A stretch of DNA of 21,841 bases from Planctomycetaceae bacterium (GCA_031278315.1 JAITKS010000158.1:1-21841), one strand, 5' to 3'; shown: positions 1-7,726, numbered from the stretch's first letter. Notes: generated by a model from the letters alone, not told the origin. Program-made: numbers and translations.

Positions 1-47
1 CCTTTTTTTCGTGTTTTTTGTGATTTTTCGGTTTTTAACATACCTAC

Positions 48-100
48 AATTATTTCGCTGATATATTACGGTTTTTTTGTAATATATCAGTGGAATAATT
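48..100. repeat. Inverted repeat pair of the GTAATATATCAG family
   Basis: Left arm 48-69 and right arm 79-100 are 22-nt reverse complements separated by 9 nt, differing at two positions. Both differences would be G-T wobbles in RNA, so a full 22-bp hairpin could still form in a transcript. The right arm is the consensus of a family found in at least 13 places in the window. Confidence 0.75.
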
Positions 101-154
101 GTTTTCGTTTTTTTGGTTGTTTACGAATTTTAAATTATCAATCACATACCTGTT

Positions 155-233
155 AAGTCCCGCAGGGACGACACTTTATTGAGATATGAGAATGGGTAAA
201 ATCTGAAATAACCGTGTCGTCCCCGCGGGACTT
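155..233. repeat. Compound palindrome with GTCCC/GGGAC arms
   Basis: Arm 155-174 (AAGTCCCGCAGGGACGACAC) and arm 214-233 are 20-nt reverse complements with one mismatch. Each arm is also a small palindrome of its own (GTCCC then GGGAC), so nested hairpins or a cruciform are possible. A related piece at 21552-21578 shares the 20 bases of 225-244 exactly, showing that this is a dispersed family. Confidence 0.75.
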
Positions 234-258
234 CTTGATAGTTAGCTTATGCCGTAAC

Positions 259-310
259 GTAGAGACACAAGGTATTGTGTCTCTACATAGCAGTTTTTAT
301 TTTTTGTAAC
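259..310. repeat. GTAGAGACACAA hairpin repeat
   Basis: Perfect 12-bp inverted repeat (259-270 GTAGAGACACAA with 275-286 TTGTGTCTCTAC) around a 4-nt loop, followed by a tail ending TTTTATTTTTTGTAAC. The same hairpin plus tail recurs at 17677-17723, and two further variants lie at 17751-17809. Repeats of this style are common in intergenic DNA of various bacteria; function is not evident here. Confidence 0.7.
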
Positions 311-463
311 ATTTCAATAATGTTACCAACTCAGATTTTTTTTTATTAACCACAGAGAACACAGAGAATAATATTTTTTAATTTTAGATTTAAATGAATT
401 TAAAACTAACGTTATTTTTTTAGATTACGAAATACACGAAAAAAATATGAAATAAAAATTTTT

Positions 464-585
464 GTAATATATCAGTGGAATAATTTATTGTTCACAGTAA
501 CGCGGTCGTCTCGACCGCATCTTTAGGTGTTTTTTTGACAGGATTTTTAAATAATAAATTAAAAGAATCGCAATATATCAGGGAA
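464..585 (+). repeat. Partial MITE-like unit with GC-rich hairpin
   Basis: Starts with the GTAATATATCAGTGGAATAA family sequence at 464, runs into a perfect GC-rich hairpin (GCGGTCG at 502-508, CGACCGC at 512-518), then TTTTTTTGACAGGAT, and ends near a degenerate AATATATCAGGG at about 572-583. The order of modules matches the left part of the unit at 2328-2569, so this is probably a shortened or internally deleted copy. Confidence 0.6.
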
Positions 586-634
586 TTTTTGTTTTTTTGT
601 AAATTACTTAATTCAAAATAGTTTACAACAAATT

Positions 635-812
635 TCAGCGTCGACGCACGTTCACCCAATGACCAATATCGCCTTCGTTCTGAACCATTCCTTGCAGAGT
701 GATATATGGCAGACGTTGTGCGAATCCAACGTGTAGGACTCTATTCCAACCGGTTTCGGACAACGCCGTTTCGCCATACAGTCAAGTTCAACGTAACATA
801 TTCATCAGTCAT
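635..812 (-). pseudogene. Short frame coupled to the radical SAM gene, apparently frameshifted
   Basis: The ATG (812-810) overlaps the radical SAM stop codon as ATGA, a typical translational-coupling arrangement. The initial frame reads MTDEYVTLNLTVW and stops at a TAG (743-741). One base over, an open frame continues past that point with protein-like composition (YGETALSETGW, then LPYITLQGMVQNEGDIGHW, ending VNVRRR) to a TGA at 637-635. Joining the two frames by skipping one base between 782 and 741 would give about 58 residues. It could be a decayed gene, a sequencing or assembly indel, or a +1 recoding site. I do not recognise the product. The small size and last place behind a radical SAM enzyme allow a substrate-peptide or accessory role, which is speculation. 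Confidence 0.45.
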
Positions 813-1666
813 ACTCTGTTTATACTCTGCCGGATTTTACTGAATACATCCCGTATTGTTGACGATTCTGATAAAGAAACTCCAATATCTTTGTCAACCG
901 AACTGACGTATCCGCATTCTTGTATTAAATCAATAAACATCGTGAACATTCCGTCATCACCCATATATCTACTTTTCCAAGTGTTGTCGTCAATAAGAGA
1001 TCGAACATCTAATTGCTCACAAGCGAGATTGTCAAAGTACAACGCCTCAACCATATCACCGCAATTAGTAATATAATTTCTTATTTCATTAATAATTGCA
1101 ATGTCAGGTTGTTGATTTTTGTTACCTAATAGTAATACTTTGTACCGTTGCGATATTTTTTGAATGACAGATACCGGAGTGATTCCAATAATTGTGTGAA
1201 CAACAACACGTTTACGAATATCATCGTGAATCTGTAAATTATCATCGATATCACCAACGCTAATCCCCAATCCATTAACAAAACGATGTAAAACAATTTC
1301 ATCAATATATTGTTTGTTTTTTACGTAATCTTTTTGATGAATTGTTAAATTACAAACAACTTTCTTTGAACGCATGCGGCTTAAGAACGATTCTAATTGT
1401 GGATGTGCTAAAGGATTACCGCCGCCTATTGCTAATTCTGTACCTGCTTCTAATGTTTCCAATATGGGATGATTCAAATTCCCATGTTGCCCATTAGGAT
1501 TACTATGTTCATAACAGAACCAACAATTATTACGACAATAATTTGTTATCTTAATATCAATACTTTCCGGTCTAACCGGCTGCGGCAGTTCATCGTCCGG
1601 GATATACCGTATTTTCGTACCGTCAGAACAAAGTATTACTGCTGTATTTCCATTTTTATAAAACAT
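809..1666 (-). CDS. Radical SAM domain protein
   Basis: A 285-residue protein with a CX3CX2C cluster at C44, C48 and C51 (NYCRNNCWFCYEHSN), the signature that binds the 4Fe-4S cluster cleaving S-adenosylmethionine. A GGGNPLAHP stretch at 81-89 sits where the SAM-contacting GGE motif normally lies. There is no obvious C-terminal SPASM-type cysteine array, so it is a short, minimal radical SAM enzyme acting in the cytosol. Substrate is unknown. The ATG lies 11 bp after the stop of the FETNSSS protein gene, and its own stop overlaps the next start, so the three frames look like one leftward operon. No clear Shine-Dalgarno is seen, consistent with coupling. It may modify a peptide or protein encoded beside it, but a nucleic-acid or small-molecule substrate cannot be excluded. 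Confidence 0.85.
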   Translation of the reverse strand: MFYKNGNTAVILCSDGTKIRYIPDDELPQPVRPESIDIKITNYCRNNCWFCYEHSNPNGQHGNLNHPILETLEAGTELAIGGGNPLAHPQLESFLSRMRSKKVVCNLTIHQKDYVKNKQYIDEIVLHRFVNGLGISVGDIDDNLQIHDDIRKRVVVHTIIGITPVSVIQKISQRYKVLLLGNKNQQPDIAIINEIRNYITNCGDMVEALYFDNLACEQLDVRSLIDDNTWKSRYMGDDGMFTMFIDLIQECGYVSSVDKDIGVSLSESSTIRDVFSKIRQSINRV

Positions 1667-1677
1667 ATTAACAGGTA

Positions 1678-2214
1678 TTAATCGAGTTGTACCGCAAATC
1701 GCACATAACCTTCACGTTTACCAAAAGTATCCTCGATATCCGTATCACAAATACGCTCGCTATGTGTTACCGCAGACGAATCACTCAGTACGATTGATAC
1801 AAATATTTCTCGAAACGGTAAAATTTCCAATACCAAGTCATACAAGATATAAAAGATAAGTTTTTCGGACAAAAACGATTGCTCTTCTTCTGTTGGTAAT
1901 GCGTCCAATGGCCAATTCACACGTATATTGTACGGCTTCAAGAGAGAGTCGATTTTGCCCAACAACCAACGTCGCTTAGAGAATTTAGTCACGACTGCTG
2001 TCCAAACAAAATTCAAAAATTCACACTCGTTATAATTAAAAAGTTCCCATCCGTCATCATCATCATTCGATTTCTTTTTGGTAATCGCAACCAACTTGGG
2101 CGTAATGACTTTCTCTTCCGAAAACGGAAAAAGGATCGATTCGGGACTTTTCACCCACAACGCATGCGCAGACGACGAATTTGTCTCAAATGCGCCAAAT
2201 CTAATTTGTAACAT
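1678..2214 (-). CDS. FETNSSS-motif protein of unknown function
   Basis: A 178-residue protein, probably cytosolic: no signal peptide or membrane segment. The N-terminus IRFGAFETNSSSAHAL resembles a motif (FETNSSSTHS) that I recall at the start of many uncharacterised bacterial and phage proteins; that recall could not be checked. A short acidic run (NDDDD) occurs near residue 50, and the C-terminal half is a mixed hydrophobic/acidic domain. The ATG is well placed: AAGGAG at 2226-2221 lies 6 nt upstream. It is the first gene of the cassette with the radical SAM enzyme 11 bp downstream. Function unknown; being a partner or substrate of the radical SAM protein is inference from synteny. Confidence 0.75.
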   Translation of the reverse strand: MLQIRFGAFETNSSSAHALWVKSPESILFPFSEEKVITPKLVAITKKKSNDDDDGWELFNYNECEFLNFVWTAVVTKFSKRRWLLGKIDSLLKPYNIRVNWPLDALPTEEEQSFLSEKLIFYILYDLVLEILPFREIFVSIVLSDSSAVTHSERICDTDIEDTFGKREGYVRFAVQLD

Positions 2215-2248
2215 GTTTAACTCCTTGAGTTTTGAGGATTAAAAATAA

Positions 2249-2268
2249 CACAATTCATGTTAATTGTG
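2249..2268. promoter_or_regulatory. Dyad-symmetric element upstream of the radical SAM cassette
   Basis: CACAATT (2249-2255) and AATTGTG (2262-2268) are perfect 7-nt inverted arms with a 6-nt centre, located 35-54 nt before the ATG at 2214. The position and symmetry would suit an operator or a 5'-leader hairpin. No confident -35/-10 pair was found next to it. Confidence 0.3.
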
Positions 2269-2327
2269 CTTTTGTTTCAATAACGCCATGTACCTTGAAA
2301 ACATAAATAACGGTCTGTCGAAGTTTT

Positions 2328-2569
2328 GTAATATATCAATTGAATAATTTATTGTTTTCGGGAACGCGGTCGTTTCAACCGCATTTTTAGTTTTGTTTTT
2401 TTGACAGGATTACAGGATAGTGGTTAGTTCGCATGCGGAGATTAGCACGGATTCTAAAATTCAAATCACTATGGTTTCAAGTTTTGATTCTTTTAATTTA
2501 TCATTAAAAAATCCTGTCAATCCTGTAATCCTGTTTATCCTGTCAAAAAATATTCCACTGATATATTAT
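2328..2569. repeat. MITE-like repeat unit, copy 1
   Basis: A 242-bp block bounded by inverted copies of the family end sequence: GTAATATATCAATTGAATAA at 2328 and TATTCCACTGATATATTA ending near 2569. Inside are a GCGGTCG hairpin (one mismatch in the stem), TTTTTTTGACAGGATTACAG, a core (about 2420-2508) shared with the unit at 7209-7463, and AATCCTGTAATCCTGT repeats. No coding frame, so it would need a transposase in trans if mobile. It occupies most of the 415-bp gap between the radical SAM cassette and the anti-sigma-like gene. Confidence 0.7.
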
Positions 2570-2629
2570 GGTTTTTTTTAATGAATAGTTTTTTTATATC
2601 ACCGAGAAATTATTAGTACGCATGTATAT

Positions 2630-3976
2630 TCAATCATTTATTTTTTGGTTATTTGATTGCGGTAAAATTCTGAAAAATATACGGCCGTTCTGAATCAAAA
2701 TACTTTGTCCGACCGCTGGTTTGATTTGAGAACCTTCCAAAACTAAAATCGGTTGCGATAAATTAAAAATCGAATCTTGATCGCCAACAATATTAAATAT
2801 CGGTTTATTGATATTATGCTCATCAATAACCTCTGAATAATTTGAATCCGGAGATTGAGCGAGAAAAAAAGTATCTGTTATTTCGTTACTTATTTCGTTG
2901 TTTTTCTGGTTTAAGACCGGTTGATTTACTGAGTCGATAAATAAAAGATTATCTGTCGAAGAGTATGAGTCGTCTTTGTCAAATATTTTTGTAATGGAAA
3001 ATTGTTGATCATTTGGAATAGAAATATATTCGGAAGCCGGTATTAATTCTTGCCATCCGTATCGTGTTAAATTTATTTCTTCGGGTGAAGTTTGAGAGAC
3101 CGGTTCTGAAAGCTGCGAGTAAACATCGACACTTTTATCCAATTGCTCAACTTTTTGACGTACTGCCAATTGTACAACTTGACCCATAAAATAATTTGTA
3201 AACGGATAAATAACCAAAGCAAGCAAAATACCAATAATCGCCGAAATCACAATTTGACGTAAAATTCTACTACGAACCGACAGCCGTTCCTCTGAAACAA
3301 TTTGTTTAGATCGCCGACGAATCACACGTGCAGAATCAACAATAATATTATCGTTACAATTATTATCTTTCGTAATTGTATCGCAGACTTCCTGTTTCGA
3401 TTTGTCTTTCTCGATTTGTGTAATTCTTTTTTGAACCGGCTCATTTTCTACTGAATTTTGTGTGTTATTCGTGTTGACCGTGTTGACCGTGTTATTTGCT
3501 GTGTTGTTTGTGTAATCTGTGTTGTGAATGTTGTCTGTACTTTCCGCAACTAGATTTTTTTCAATTGCAGTATCAAGACTGTGATTATTTTTATCGGACA
3601 AATCAGAATTAATTTTAGGTTGTTGAAATATCGTTTCAAGGAGATTATTTTTTTCAGAGTTATTGTTATTATTTGTTGAGTTGCAAGATTCAACATTAGG
3701 AAATATTCGCAAATTTTGGTTATTGGGATTATTGTTGTAATTGTCGTTTTGTGTAATCCAGATATTGTCGCATGTACGTTTTGCCAATTCGGGCGGCGGT
3801 TCAACGGAGTCTAATAAAATATCGAGAGGCGACAAATTTTTTTGTAATTTTGCGAGTTCGTTCCGCAATTTTGGTTGTTTTGTCAATTCGTGTTCTACTT
3901 TTACGGCTTCGTCGTCGTCTAACACGTTCATCAAATAACCTAATAACAATTCTTGCCCTACTACGATATCGCTCAT
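2630..3976 (-). CDS. Anti-sigma-factor-like single-pass membrane protein
   Basis: A 448-residue protein. The N-terminal 70 residues (LLGYLMNVLDDDEAVKVEHE, then the basic segment around QPKLRNELAKLQ) resemble the cytoplasmic N-terminus of planctomycete anti-sigma-factor-like proteins, but no zinc-binding HXXXCXXC motif is visible. Residues about 75-210 are a very Asn-rich linker, with 9-bp tandem DNA repeats around 3463-3535 coding NTVNT-type units. A basic patch (RVIRRRSKQ) precedes one membrane helix at about 239-262, so the N-terminus should be cytosolic. The C-terminal 180 residues lie outside and end in a small beta-rich part (QPILVLEGSQIKPAVGQ). No sigma-factor gene is adjacent, which weakens an anti-sigma role; a membrane-anchored regulator or scaffold is the safer reading. 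No Shine-Dalgarno is seen before the ATG. Confidence 0.7.
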   Translation of the reverse strand: MSDIVVGQELLLGYLMNVLDDDEAVKVEHELTKQPKLRNELAKLQKNLSPLDILLDSVEPPPELAKRTCDNIWITQNDNYNNNPNNQNLRIFPNVESCNSTNNNNNSEKNNLLETIFQQPKINSDLSDKNNHSLDTAIEKNLVAESTDNIHNTDYTNNTANNTVNTVNTNNTQNSVENEPVQKRITQIEKDKSKQEVCDTITKDNNCNDNIIVDSARVIRRRSKQIVSEERLSVRSRILRQIVISAIIGILLALVIYPFTNYFMGQVVQLAVRQKVEQLDKSVDVYSQLSEPVSQTSPEEINLTRYGWQELIPASEYISIPNDQQFSITKIFDKDDSYSSTDNLLFIDSVNQPVLNQKNNEISNEITDTFFLAQSPDSNYSEVIDEHNINKPIFNIVGDQDSIFNLSQPILVLEGSQIKPAVGQSILIQNGRIFFRILPQSNNQKIND

Positions 3977-4165
3977 TCGAATTACAAATTATTTTCAATT
4001 ATATGTTTCGTACTAGAATTTCGGCGGCTCAAAGAACTATTCATTAAAAAGTCTGCTTTCTGATCTTTCCGACAAGCAGGCGAATCAAACCTAAAATTCA
4101 AGTAAGAGTAGTTTAAAAATTAACCGATTACCAATTAAGTTTTTTTTCGAGCAGCATATAAATTT

Positions 4166-5107
4166 TTATTCATAGAATTTATTTGTATCGAGATCATCAA
4201 GTACTATGACATTGTTTATTGAACCGGCTAGAGCGGGATTGTGCCATGTCCATACTACATTGCCCTTGTCATCAAATTCTACGAGTTGTATGCCTTTGTT
4301 ACTATCGTTTGCTTTGTGACCTGTCCATGTTGCTGCAACTAAATTACCGTTTTTTAACGGTTGTAATTTAGCGAAAAATATGAATGTCAATCCTTTCGGA
4401 GCGGGTAAACCTCCCCACTTGCGGACTTCGGTATTTTCTTTGTTATATTCGGCTGCAAAACAACCGTATCCGCCTGAAACCAATAAATTACCGTCTGGTT
4501 TTTCCATCACGTGATAAATATGTTTCGCGCCCGGAACTCTAAATTCGCGTAGTATTTTACCTGTCAAATCTATTTCATTAACGCAATTGTCATCGCAACC
4601 GAATAAAATTGTTCCTCGTGAAGTTCGTTTTGCAATTCTAATAGATTGCTTGTTACTAACAGCCGGCAATTCATTTATTAATTTACCTTCTGTATCAAGT
4701 AAGAAAAATTGATATTTCCGCGATTGATTACATCCAAGAAGAGTTTTACCGTCGGGAAATCGGACTGCTGACATTGTTTGTTTATATTTCGGGTCGGAAA
4801 CTTCACGTACAATTTCGCGTGTTTTCAAATTGTACTCACGAAATCCGCCTTTATCGGTCAATGCTACGAGAATTTTATGTTCACCGATAAGCTGCAAATC
4901 CCAGACGCCGCCGTCGGTCAATTTAATAACCCAATCGTTTTTCGGTTCGAATTGGTCAACGAACAAAATTTGTTTCCTAGATTCATCGAGCAGTAAAAAT
5001 TTGTGTTTAATTGTCTCTTCGGCAGATAATGTCAGATTCGCAATACATACAAAAAAAAGTATCGTCAGAAAATGGATACTTATTACTGATAAATTTACAC
5101 GTTTCAT
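4166..5107 (-). CDS. Secreted beta-propeller (PQQ/WD-like repeat) protein
   Basis: A 313-residue protein with a Sec signal peptide (residues 1-29, hydrophobic LTILFFVCIANLTLS, probable cut near SAEE). The mature part is a chain of about 40-residue beta-rich repeats such as KFLLLDESRKQILFVD, HKILVALTDKGGFREYNL and GNLLVSGGYGCFAAEYN, the style of beta-propellers with PQQ-like or WD-like blades. No catalytic motif is seen, so it is likely a ligand- or protein-binding periplasmic propeller. It stands alone, 189 bp upstream of the anti-sigma-like gene on the same strand. No Shine-Dalgarno precedes the ATG. Fold class is fairly sure, function unknown. Confidence 0.75.
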   Translation of the reverse strand: MKRVNLSVISIHFLTILFFVCIANLTLSAEETIKHKFLLLDESRKQILFVDQFEPKNDWVIKLTDGGVWDLQLIGEHKILVALTDKGGFREYNLKTREIVREVSDPKYKQTMSAVRFPDGKTLLGCNQSRKYQFFLLDTEGKLINELPAVSNKQSIRIAKRTSRGTILFGCDDNCVNEIDLTGKILREFRVPGAKHIYHVMEKPDGNLLVSGGYGCFAAEYNKENTEVRKWGGLPAPKGLTFIFFAKLQPLKNGNLVAATWTGHKANDSNKGIQLVEFDDKGNVVWTWHNPALAGSINNVIVLDDLDTNKFYE

Positions 5108-5618
5108 TTTTGTTGTTTTTGGTTAATTTTTATTTGACACAGATTAAACGGCTAGTTTTTTCATATATCGTGAAATAATTGAAATAATTATTTTTTCGTA
5201 ATATATTATTTTCAGTGAAATTTTTTTCAAATGTTTCAAATTCATTTTTAACTAACTTTATTTTTCACTTTATTTTTCTGAACTAAACGATTATTCAAAA
5301 AACATCAAAAATCATTAAAAAAACTTATTAGCCAAAGAGACCGGCGCATATCAATCTTTATTAAAAAAACATTTTTTAATAAGATAATAAGGTTTTGTTT
5401 TTTGTTGATTCATTTCTGCTAGTTGTTTTGTTCAGAAAAATAAGGTTGAAAATAAGGTTAGTTTTAAAATTCATCACCTTAAAAAAAGTTGAAAACGAAA
5501 ATTTCACAGATATATTACGTTTAGTTTTCAGTTTGCAGGTGTTTTCTGTGCTGCTGATAAACTACTGAAATTTATAGTGTGAATTATACATGAATCGGAG
5601 TAATTGAAATATCAATTA
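5108..5618. other. AT-rich intergenic stretch
   Basis: No coding frame with protein-like composition is seen. It contains degenerate relatives of the GTAATATATCAG family (about 5160-5190 and 5197-5218, and a clearer one at 5502-5519 ending GATATATTACG), and three AATAAGGTT words between 5384 and 5460. The segment 5479-5519 resembles 18322-18362 (shared AAAAAAAGTTGAAA and GATATATTAC), so it is part of the same repeat family. Confidence 0.5.
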
Positions 5619-5708
5619 TTATTTTTTGCGGTGTCTTATTCTTGATCGCATGCGTCGTTTTTTTCTTCCGATTTTACGTCTTCCTTTTCCTGTTTTTTTT
5701 GTTCCCAC
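5619..5708 (-). CDS. 29-residue highly basic protein, ribosomal-protein-like
   Basis: GTG start at 5708-5706 with GGAG 7 nt upstream, 29 codons and a TAA at 5621-5619. The product is almost entirely Arg, Lys and Gly (core GKGRRKIGRKKRRMRSRIRH, ending RKK); about two thirds of residues are basic. Arg codons CGA, CGC, CGT and AGA are mixed, unlike a chance poly-purine run. The pattern is like very small ribosome-associated proteins (bTHX, or COX24/AURKAIP1-type peptides), so an rRNA-binding role is a reasonable inference; family assignment was not checked. It lies 217 bp downstream of tRNA-Lys on the same strand. An alternative ATG in another frame at 5720 gives only 15 codons and is less likely. 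Confidence 0.65.
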   Translation of the reverse strand: MGTKKTGKGRRKIGRKKRRMRSRIRHRKK

Positions 5709-5925
5709 AACAGGTCTCCATAAGTTTGGTTAAATTAATTTTGAGTTACTTTGTTACTTTCGATTTAGACAAATTGCCGTGCCGTATTAAAGTTGAGAGT
5801 TAAGTTTTGTTATAGTTATAGTAAGACAATTTGTATTTTAATCTATCTAAAACTTTCAAAAATTTTTTTTGTTTTTGTAGAATTATATCTACTGAGTAAA
5901 AAATTTTGTCAGCATTTTGATAGAT

Positions 5926-5998
<73 letters not shown>

Positions 5999-6431
5999 CT
6001 GAATTTTCCTTTAGCAAACTTATATTTTTTTTGCAACTTTTTGTATATCGATTACAAGTTTGAATCAAAAGGGACAGATATGATACCTGCAATTCACATT
6101 TCGTCAAGGGACACCTATCAACTTGATTTCAAAAAACAAAAAATCTTCTTGCGGGCGGTTATTTTTTTATGGTTCGAGTTATTAGTGTTCTATTAAAGTT
6201 ATAAAAATTGTGTATTAATTGTAATATATTAGAATGTTTTTCGACATGACAATCGCAGACAATAACAAAAAAAGAATAGAGACATAATGTATTTGTGTTT
6301 TTATTTTGATCTATTTGATTAGTTATGTAGGAACATTTGTTATAATTCTTTTTCGTTTTTTTTCGGGGCGGATATAAATTTAATATCAAATAAAAAAAAT
6401 CAACGGAATATATTATTTTCGTTTTACTAAA
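5999..6431. other. Intergenic region between tRNA-Lys and menG
   Basis: No gene is supported. A 38-codon plus-strand frame (ATG at 6080, preceded by AGGGA) reads MIPAIHISSRDTYQLDF but then turns into low-complexity hydrophobic residues and has no recognisable relative. A GGGACAGAT...GGGACAC pair near 6070-6115 is the only non-AT-rich feature. A degenerate GGAATATATTA word lies at about 6406-6416, just before the menG start. Confidence 0.5.
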
Positions 6432-7175
6432 ATGCAAACACAGATAAAAGACAATAAAAATAATTTAGACAAATCACCGGAGCGGGTTAAATGTATGTTT
6501 AGTTCGATTGCTCCTTGGTATGATTTTTTAAATCATTTTTTATCGTTAGGGATAGATTGTTATTGGCGGCGCAGAGTTGTGAATTTGATATTTTCGGAAT
6601 TACAAGAGAGCGGCGGAATAGACTCGATACTAGATGTTTGTTGCGGCACGGGAGATTTGATTCGTGAATTTATAAAAAGGAGCAAATCAAATTGTGAAAT
6701 TACGGGAATAGATTTTTCGGAGAAAATGATAGAACTTGCGTGTAAAAAGTTACCAAAGATTTCAGATAAATTAATTGTTGGCGACGCAACAGAATTACCG
6801 TTTAAGAGTGAAAATTTTAGAGTTGTTTCGTGTGCGTTTGGGTTACGCAATATTAGTGAAATGGAACGCGGGTTGGAAGAAATGATTAGAGTTTGCAAAT
6901 TAGATGGTATTGTTGCGATATTAGAATTTTCAATGCCGCGAAATTATTTTGTTAGATGTTTATATAAATTTTATTTTGCCGATATATTGCCGTTAGTAGG
7001 AAATTTTTTCGCGGGGGCTCGTACTAACGCATACAATTATTTACCGCAGAGTGTATTAAATTTCGACACGCCTCAAAGTATAAGCAGCAGAATGCAGCGA
7101 TTAGGTCTTGATGATATAAAAATTGTCCCAATGACTTTTGGAATAGTAAATTTAATCTATGGAAAAAAAATTTGA
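6432..7175 (+). CDS. menG: Demethylmenaquinone methyltransferase MenG/UbiE
   Basis: A 247-residue class I SAM-dependent methyltransferase of the UbiE/MenG family, which methylates demethylmenaquinone (and demethylubiquinone-type quinols in other bacteria) in the last step of respiratory quinone synthesis. Family landmarks are all present: MFSSIAPWYDFLNHFLSLG (22-40), SAM-binding motif I LDVCCGTGDL (67-76), GIDFSEKMIELA (92-103), GDATELPF (117-124) and FGLRNI (136-141). The C-terminal LPQSVLNF segment is also typical. Length is normal for the family. In a planctomycete menaquinone is the expected quinone, so menG is the better name. It stands alone on the plus strand with no clear Shine-Dalgarno before the ATG. 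Confidence 0.93.
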   Translation: MQTQIKDNKNNLDKSPERVKCMFSSIAPWYDFLNHFLSLGIDCYWRRRVVNLIFSELQESGGIDSILDVCCGTGDLIREFIKRSKSNCEITGIDFSEKMIELACKKLPKISDKLIVGDATELPFKSENFRVVSCAFGLRNISEMERGLEEMIRVCKLDGIVAILEFSMPRNYFVRCLYKFYFADILPLVGNFFAGARTNAYNYLPQSVLNFDTPQSISSRMQRLGLDDIKIVPMTFGIVNLIYGKKI

Positions 7176-7208
7176 CAAATCGTAATAAATTGTGAAATAT
7201 TTATTTTT

Positions 7209-7463
7209 GTAATATATCAGTGGAATATTTTTTTTGACAGGATAAACAGGATTACAGGATTTACAGGATAATAGTTAGTTCGTATGCGAAAATTATCACG
7301 GATTCTAAGTTCAAATCACTAACAACTAATTGATGGTTTCAAGTTTTGATTCTTTTAATTTGTCATTTAAAAATCCTGTAATCCTGTCAAAAAAACAAAA
7401 CTAAAGATGCGGTCGAGACGACCGCGTTCCCGAAAAAAATAAATTATTCCACTGATATATTAC
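7209..7463. repeat. MITE-like repeat unit, copy 2
   Basis: A 255-bp block bounded by GTAATATATCAGTGGAATA at 7209 and its inverted copy TATTCCACTGATATATTAC ending at 7463. Inside are TTTTTTTGACAGGATAAACA, AGGATTACAGGAT repeats, the core also present in copy 1 (about 7270-7370), and a perfect GC-rich hairpin GCGGTCG/CGACCGC at 7409-7425. Compared with copy 1 the core is in the same direction, but the GC hairpin sits at the opposite end, so modules have been shuffled. No coding frame. Confidence 0.75.
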
Positions 7464-7726
7464 AAAAACTTCTACTCGATACTAGAAAGAAATAATTTTT
7501 TTGGTAATATATCAGCAGTCTTTTTGAGATTACGAAATTCACAAAATTACGAAATTCACAAAAATGATCTAAAAATGATCTAAAAAATTTTTCGCGCTTT
7601 TCGTGCTTTTCGTTTAATTTCGTGCGGTTCGTGTTAAAAAAAATTAAAACAAAAATGTCAAAATTAGATGTTTCTGTCCAAAATATTCCTGTAATTTTAA
7701 CCTCTAACTAAATACTTATAAAAATT
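7464..7726. repeat. Short tandem and interspersed repeats upstream of the phosphodiesterase gene
   Basis: Contains a further partial end sequence (GTAATATATCAGCAG at 7504), a direct duplication of TTACGAAATTCACAAAA (about 7529-7562), a duplicated AATGATCTAAAA word (7563-7586), and a TTCGTGCTTTTCGTTTAATT-type repeat at 7590-7636 related to those near 1-30 and 21585. No coding frame was seen. Confidence 0.55.

Larger units (their letters stand above)
1..634. other. Gene-free repeat patchwork
   Basis: No convincing coding frame is seen on either strand. The stretch is made of short interspersed repeats: a TTTCGTGTTTTTTGTG-type motif at the very start, a 22-bp inverted repeat pair (48-69 and 79-100), a GTCCC/GGGAC compound hairpin (155-233), a GTAGAGACACAA hairpin (259-286), a CACAGAGAACACAGAG motif (about 351-367), and a partial MITE-like unit (464-585). 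The same motifs recur in the other intergenic regions, so this is probably a sink for repeats rather than decayed genes. Confidence 0.7.

Noticed and set aside
1..634. CRISPR array
   Set aside because: Repeats here are of several unrelated families, irregularly spaced and inverted, with no constant direct repeat or uniform spacers, and no cas genes occur in the window.
699..1076. 125-codon plus-strand frame
   Set aside because: It is antisense to the radical SAM gene and its short downstream frame; composition is not protein-like and there is no ribosome-binding site.
6080..6196. 38-codon plus-strand frame starting MIPAIHISSRDTYQ with AGGGA upstream
   Set aside because: Only about half of it looks protein-like, the end is low-complexity hydrophobic, and no relative is recognised; not enough to call a gene.
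6316..6343. Promoter for menG with TATAAT near 6338
   Set aside because: The -10 is good, but no -35 at 16-18 bp spacing is convincing in this AT-rich stretch, where TATAAT words arise by chance.
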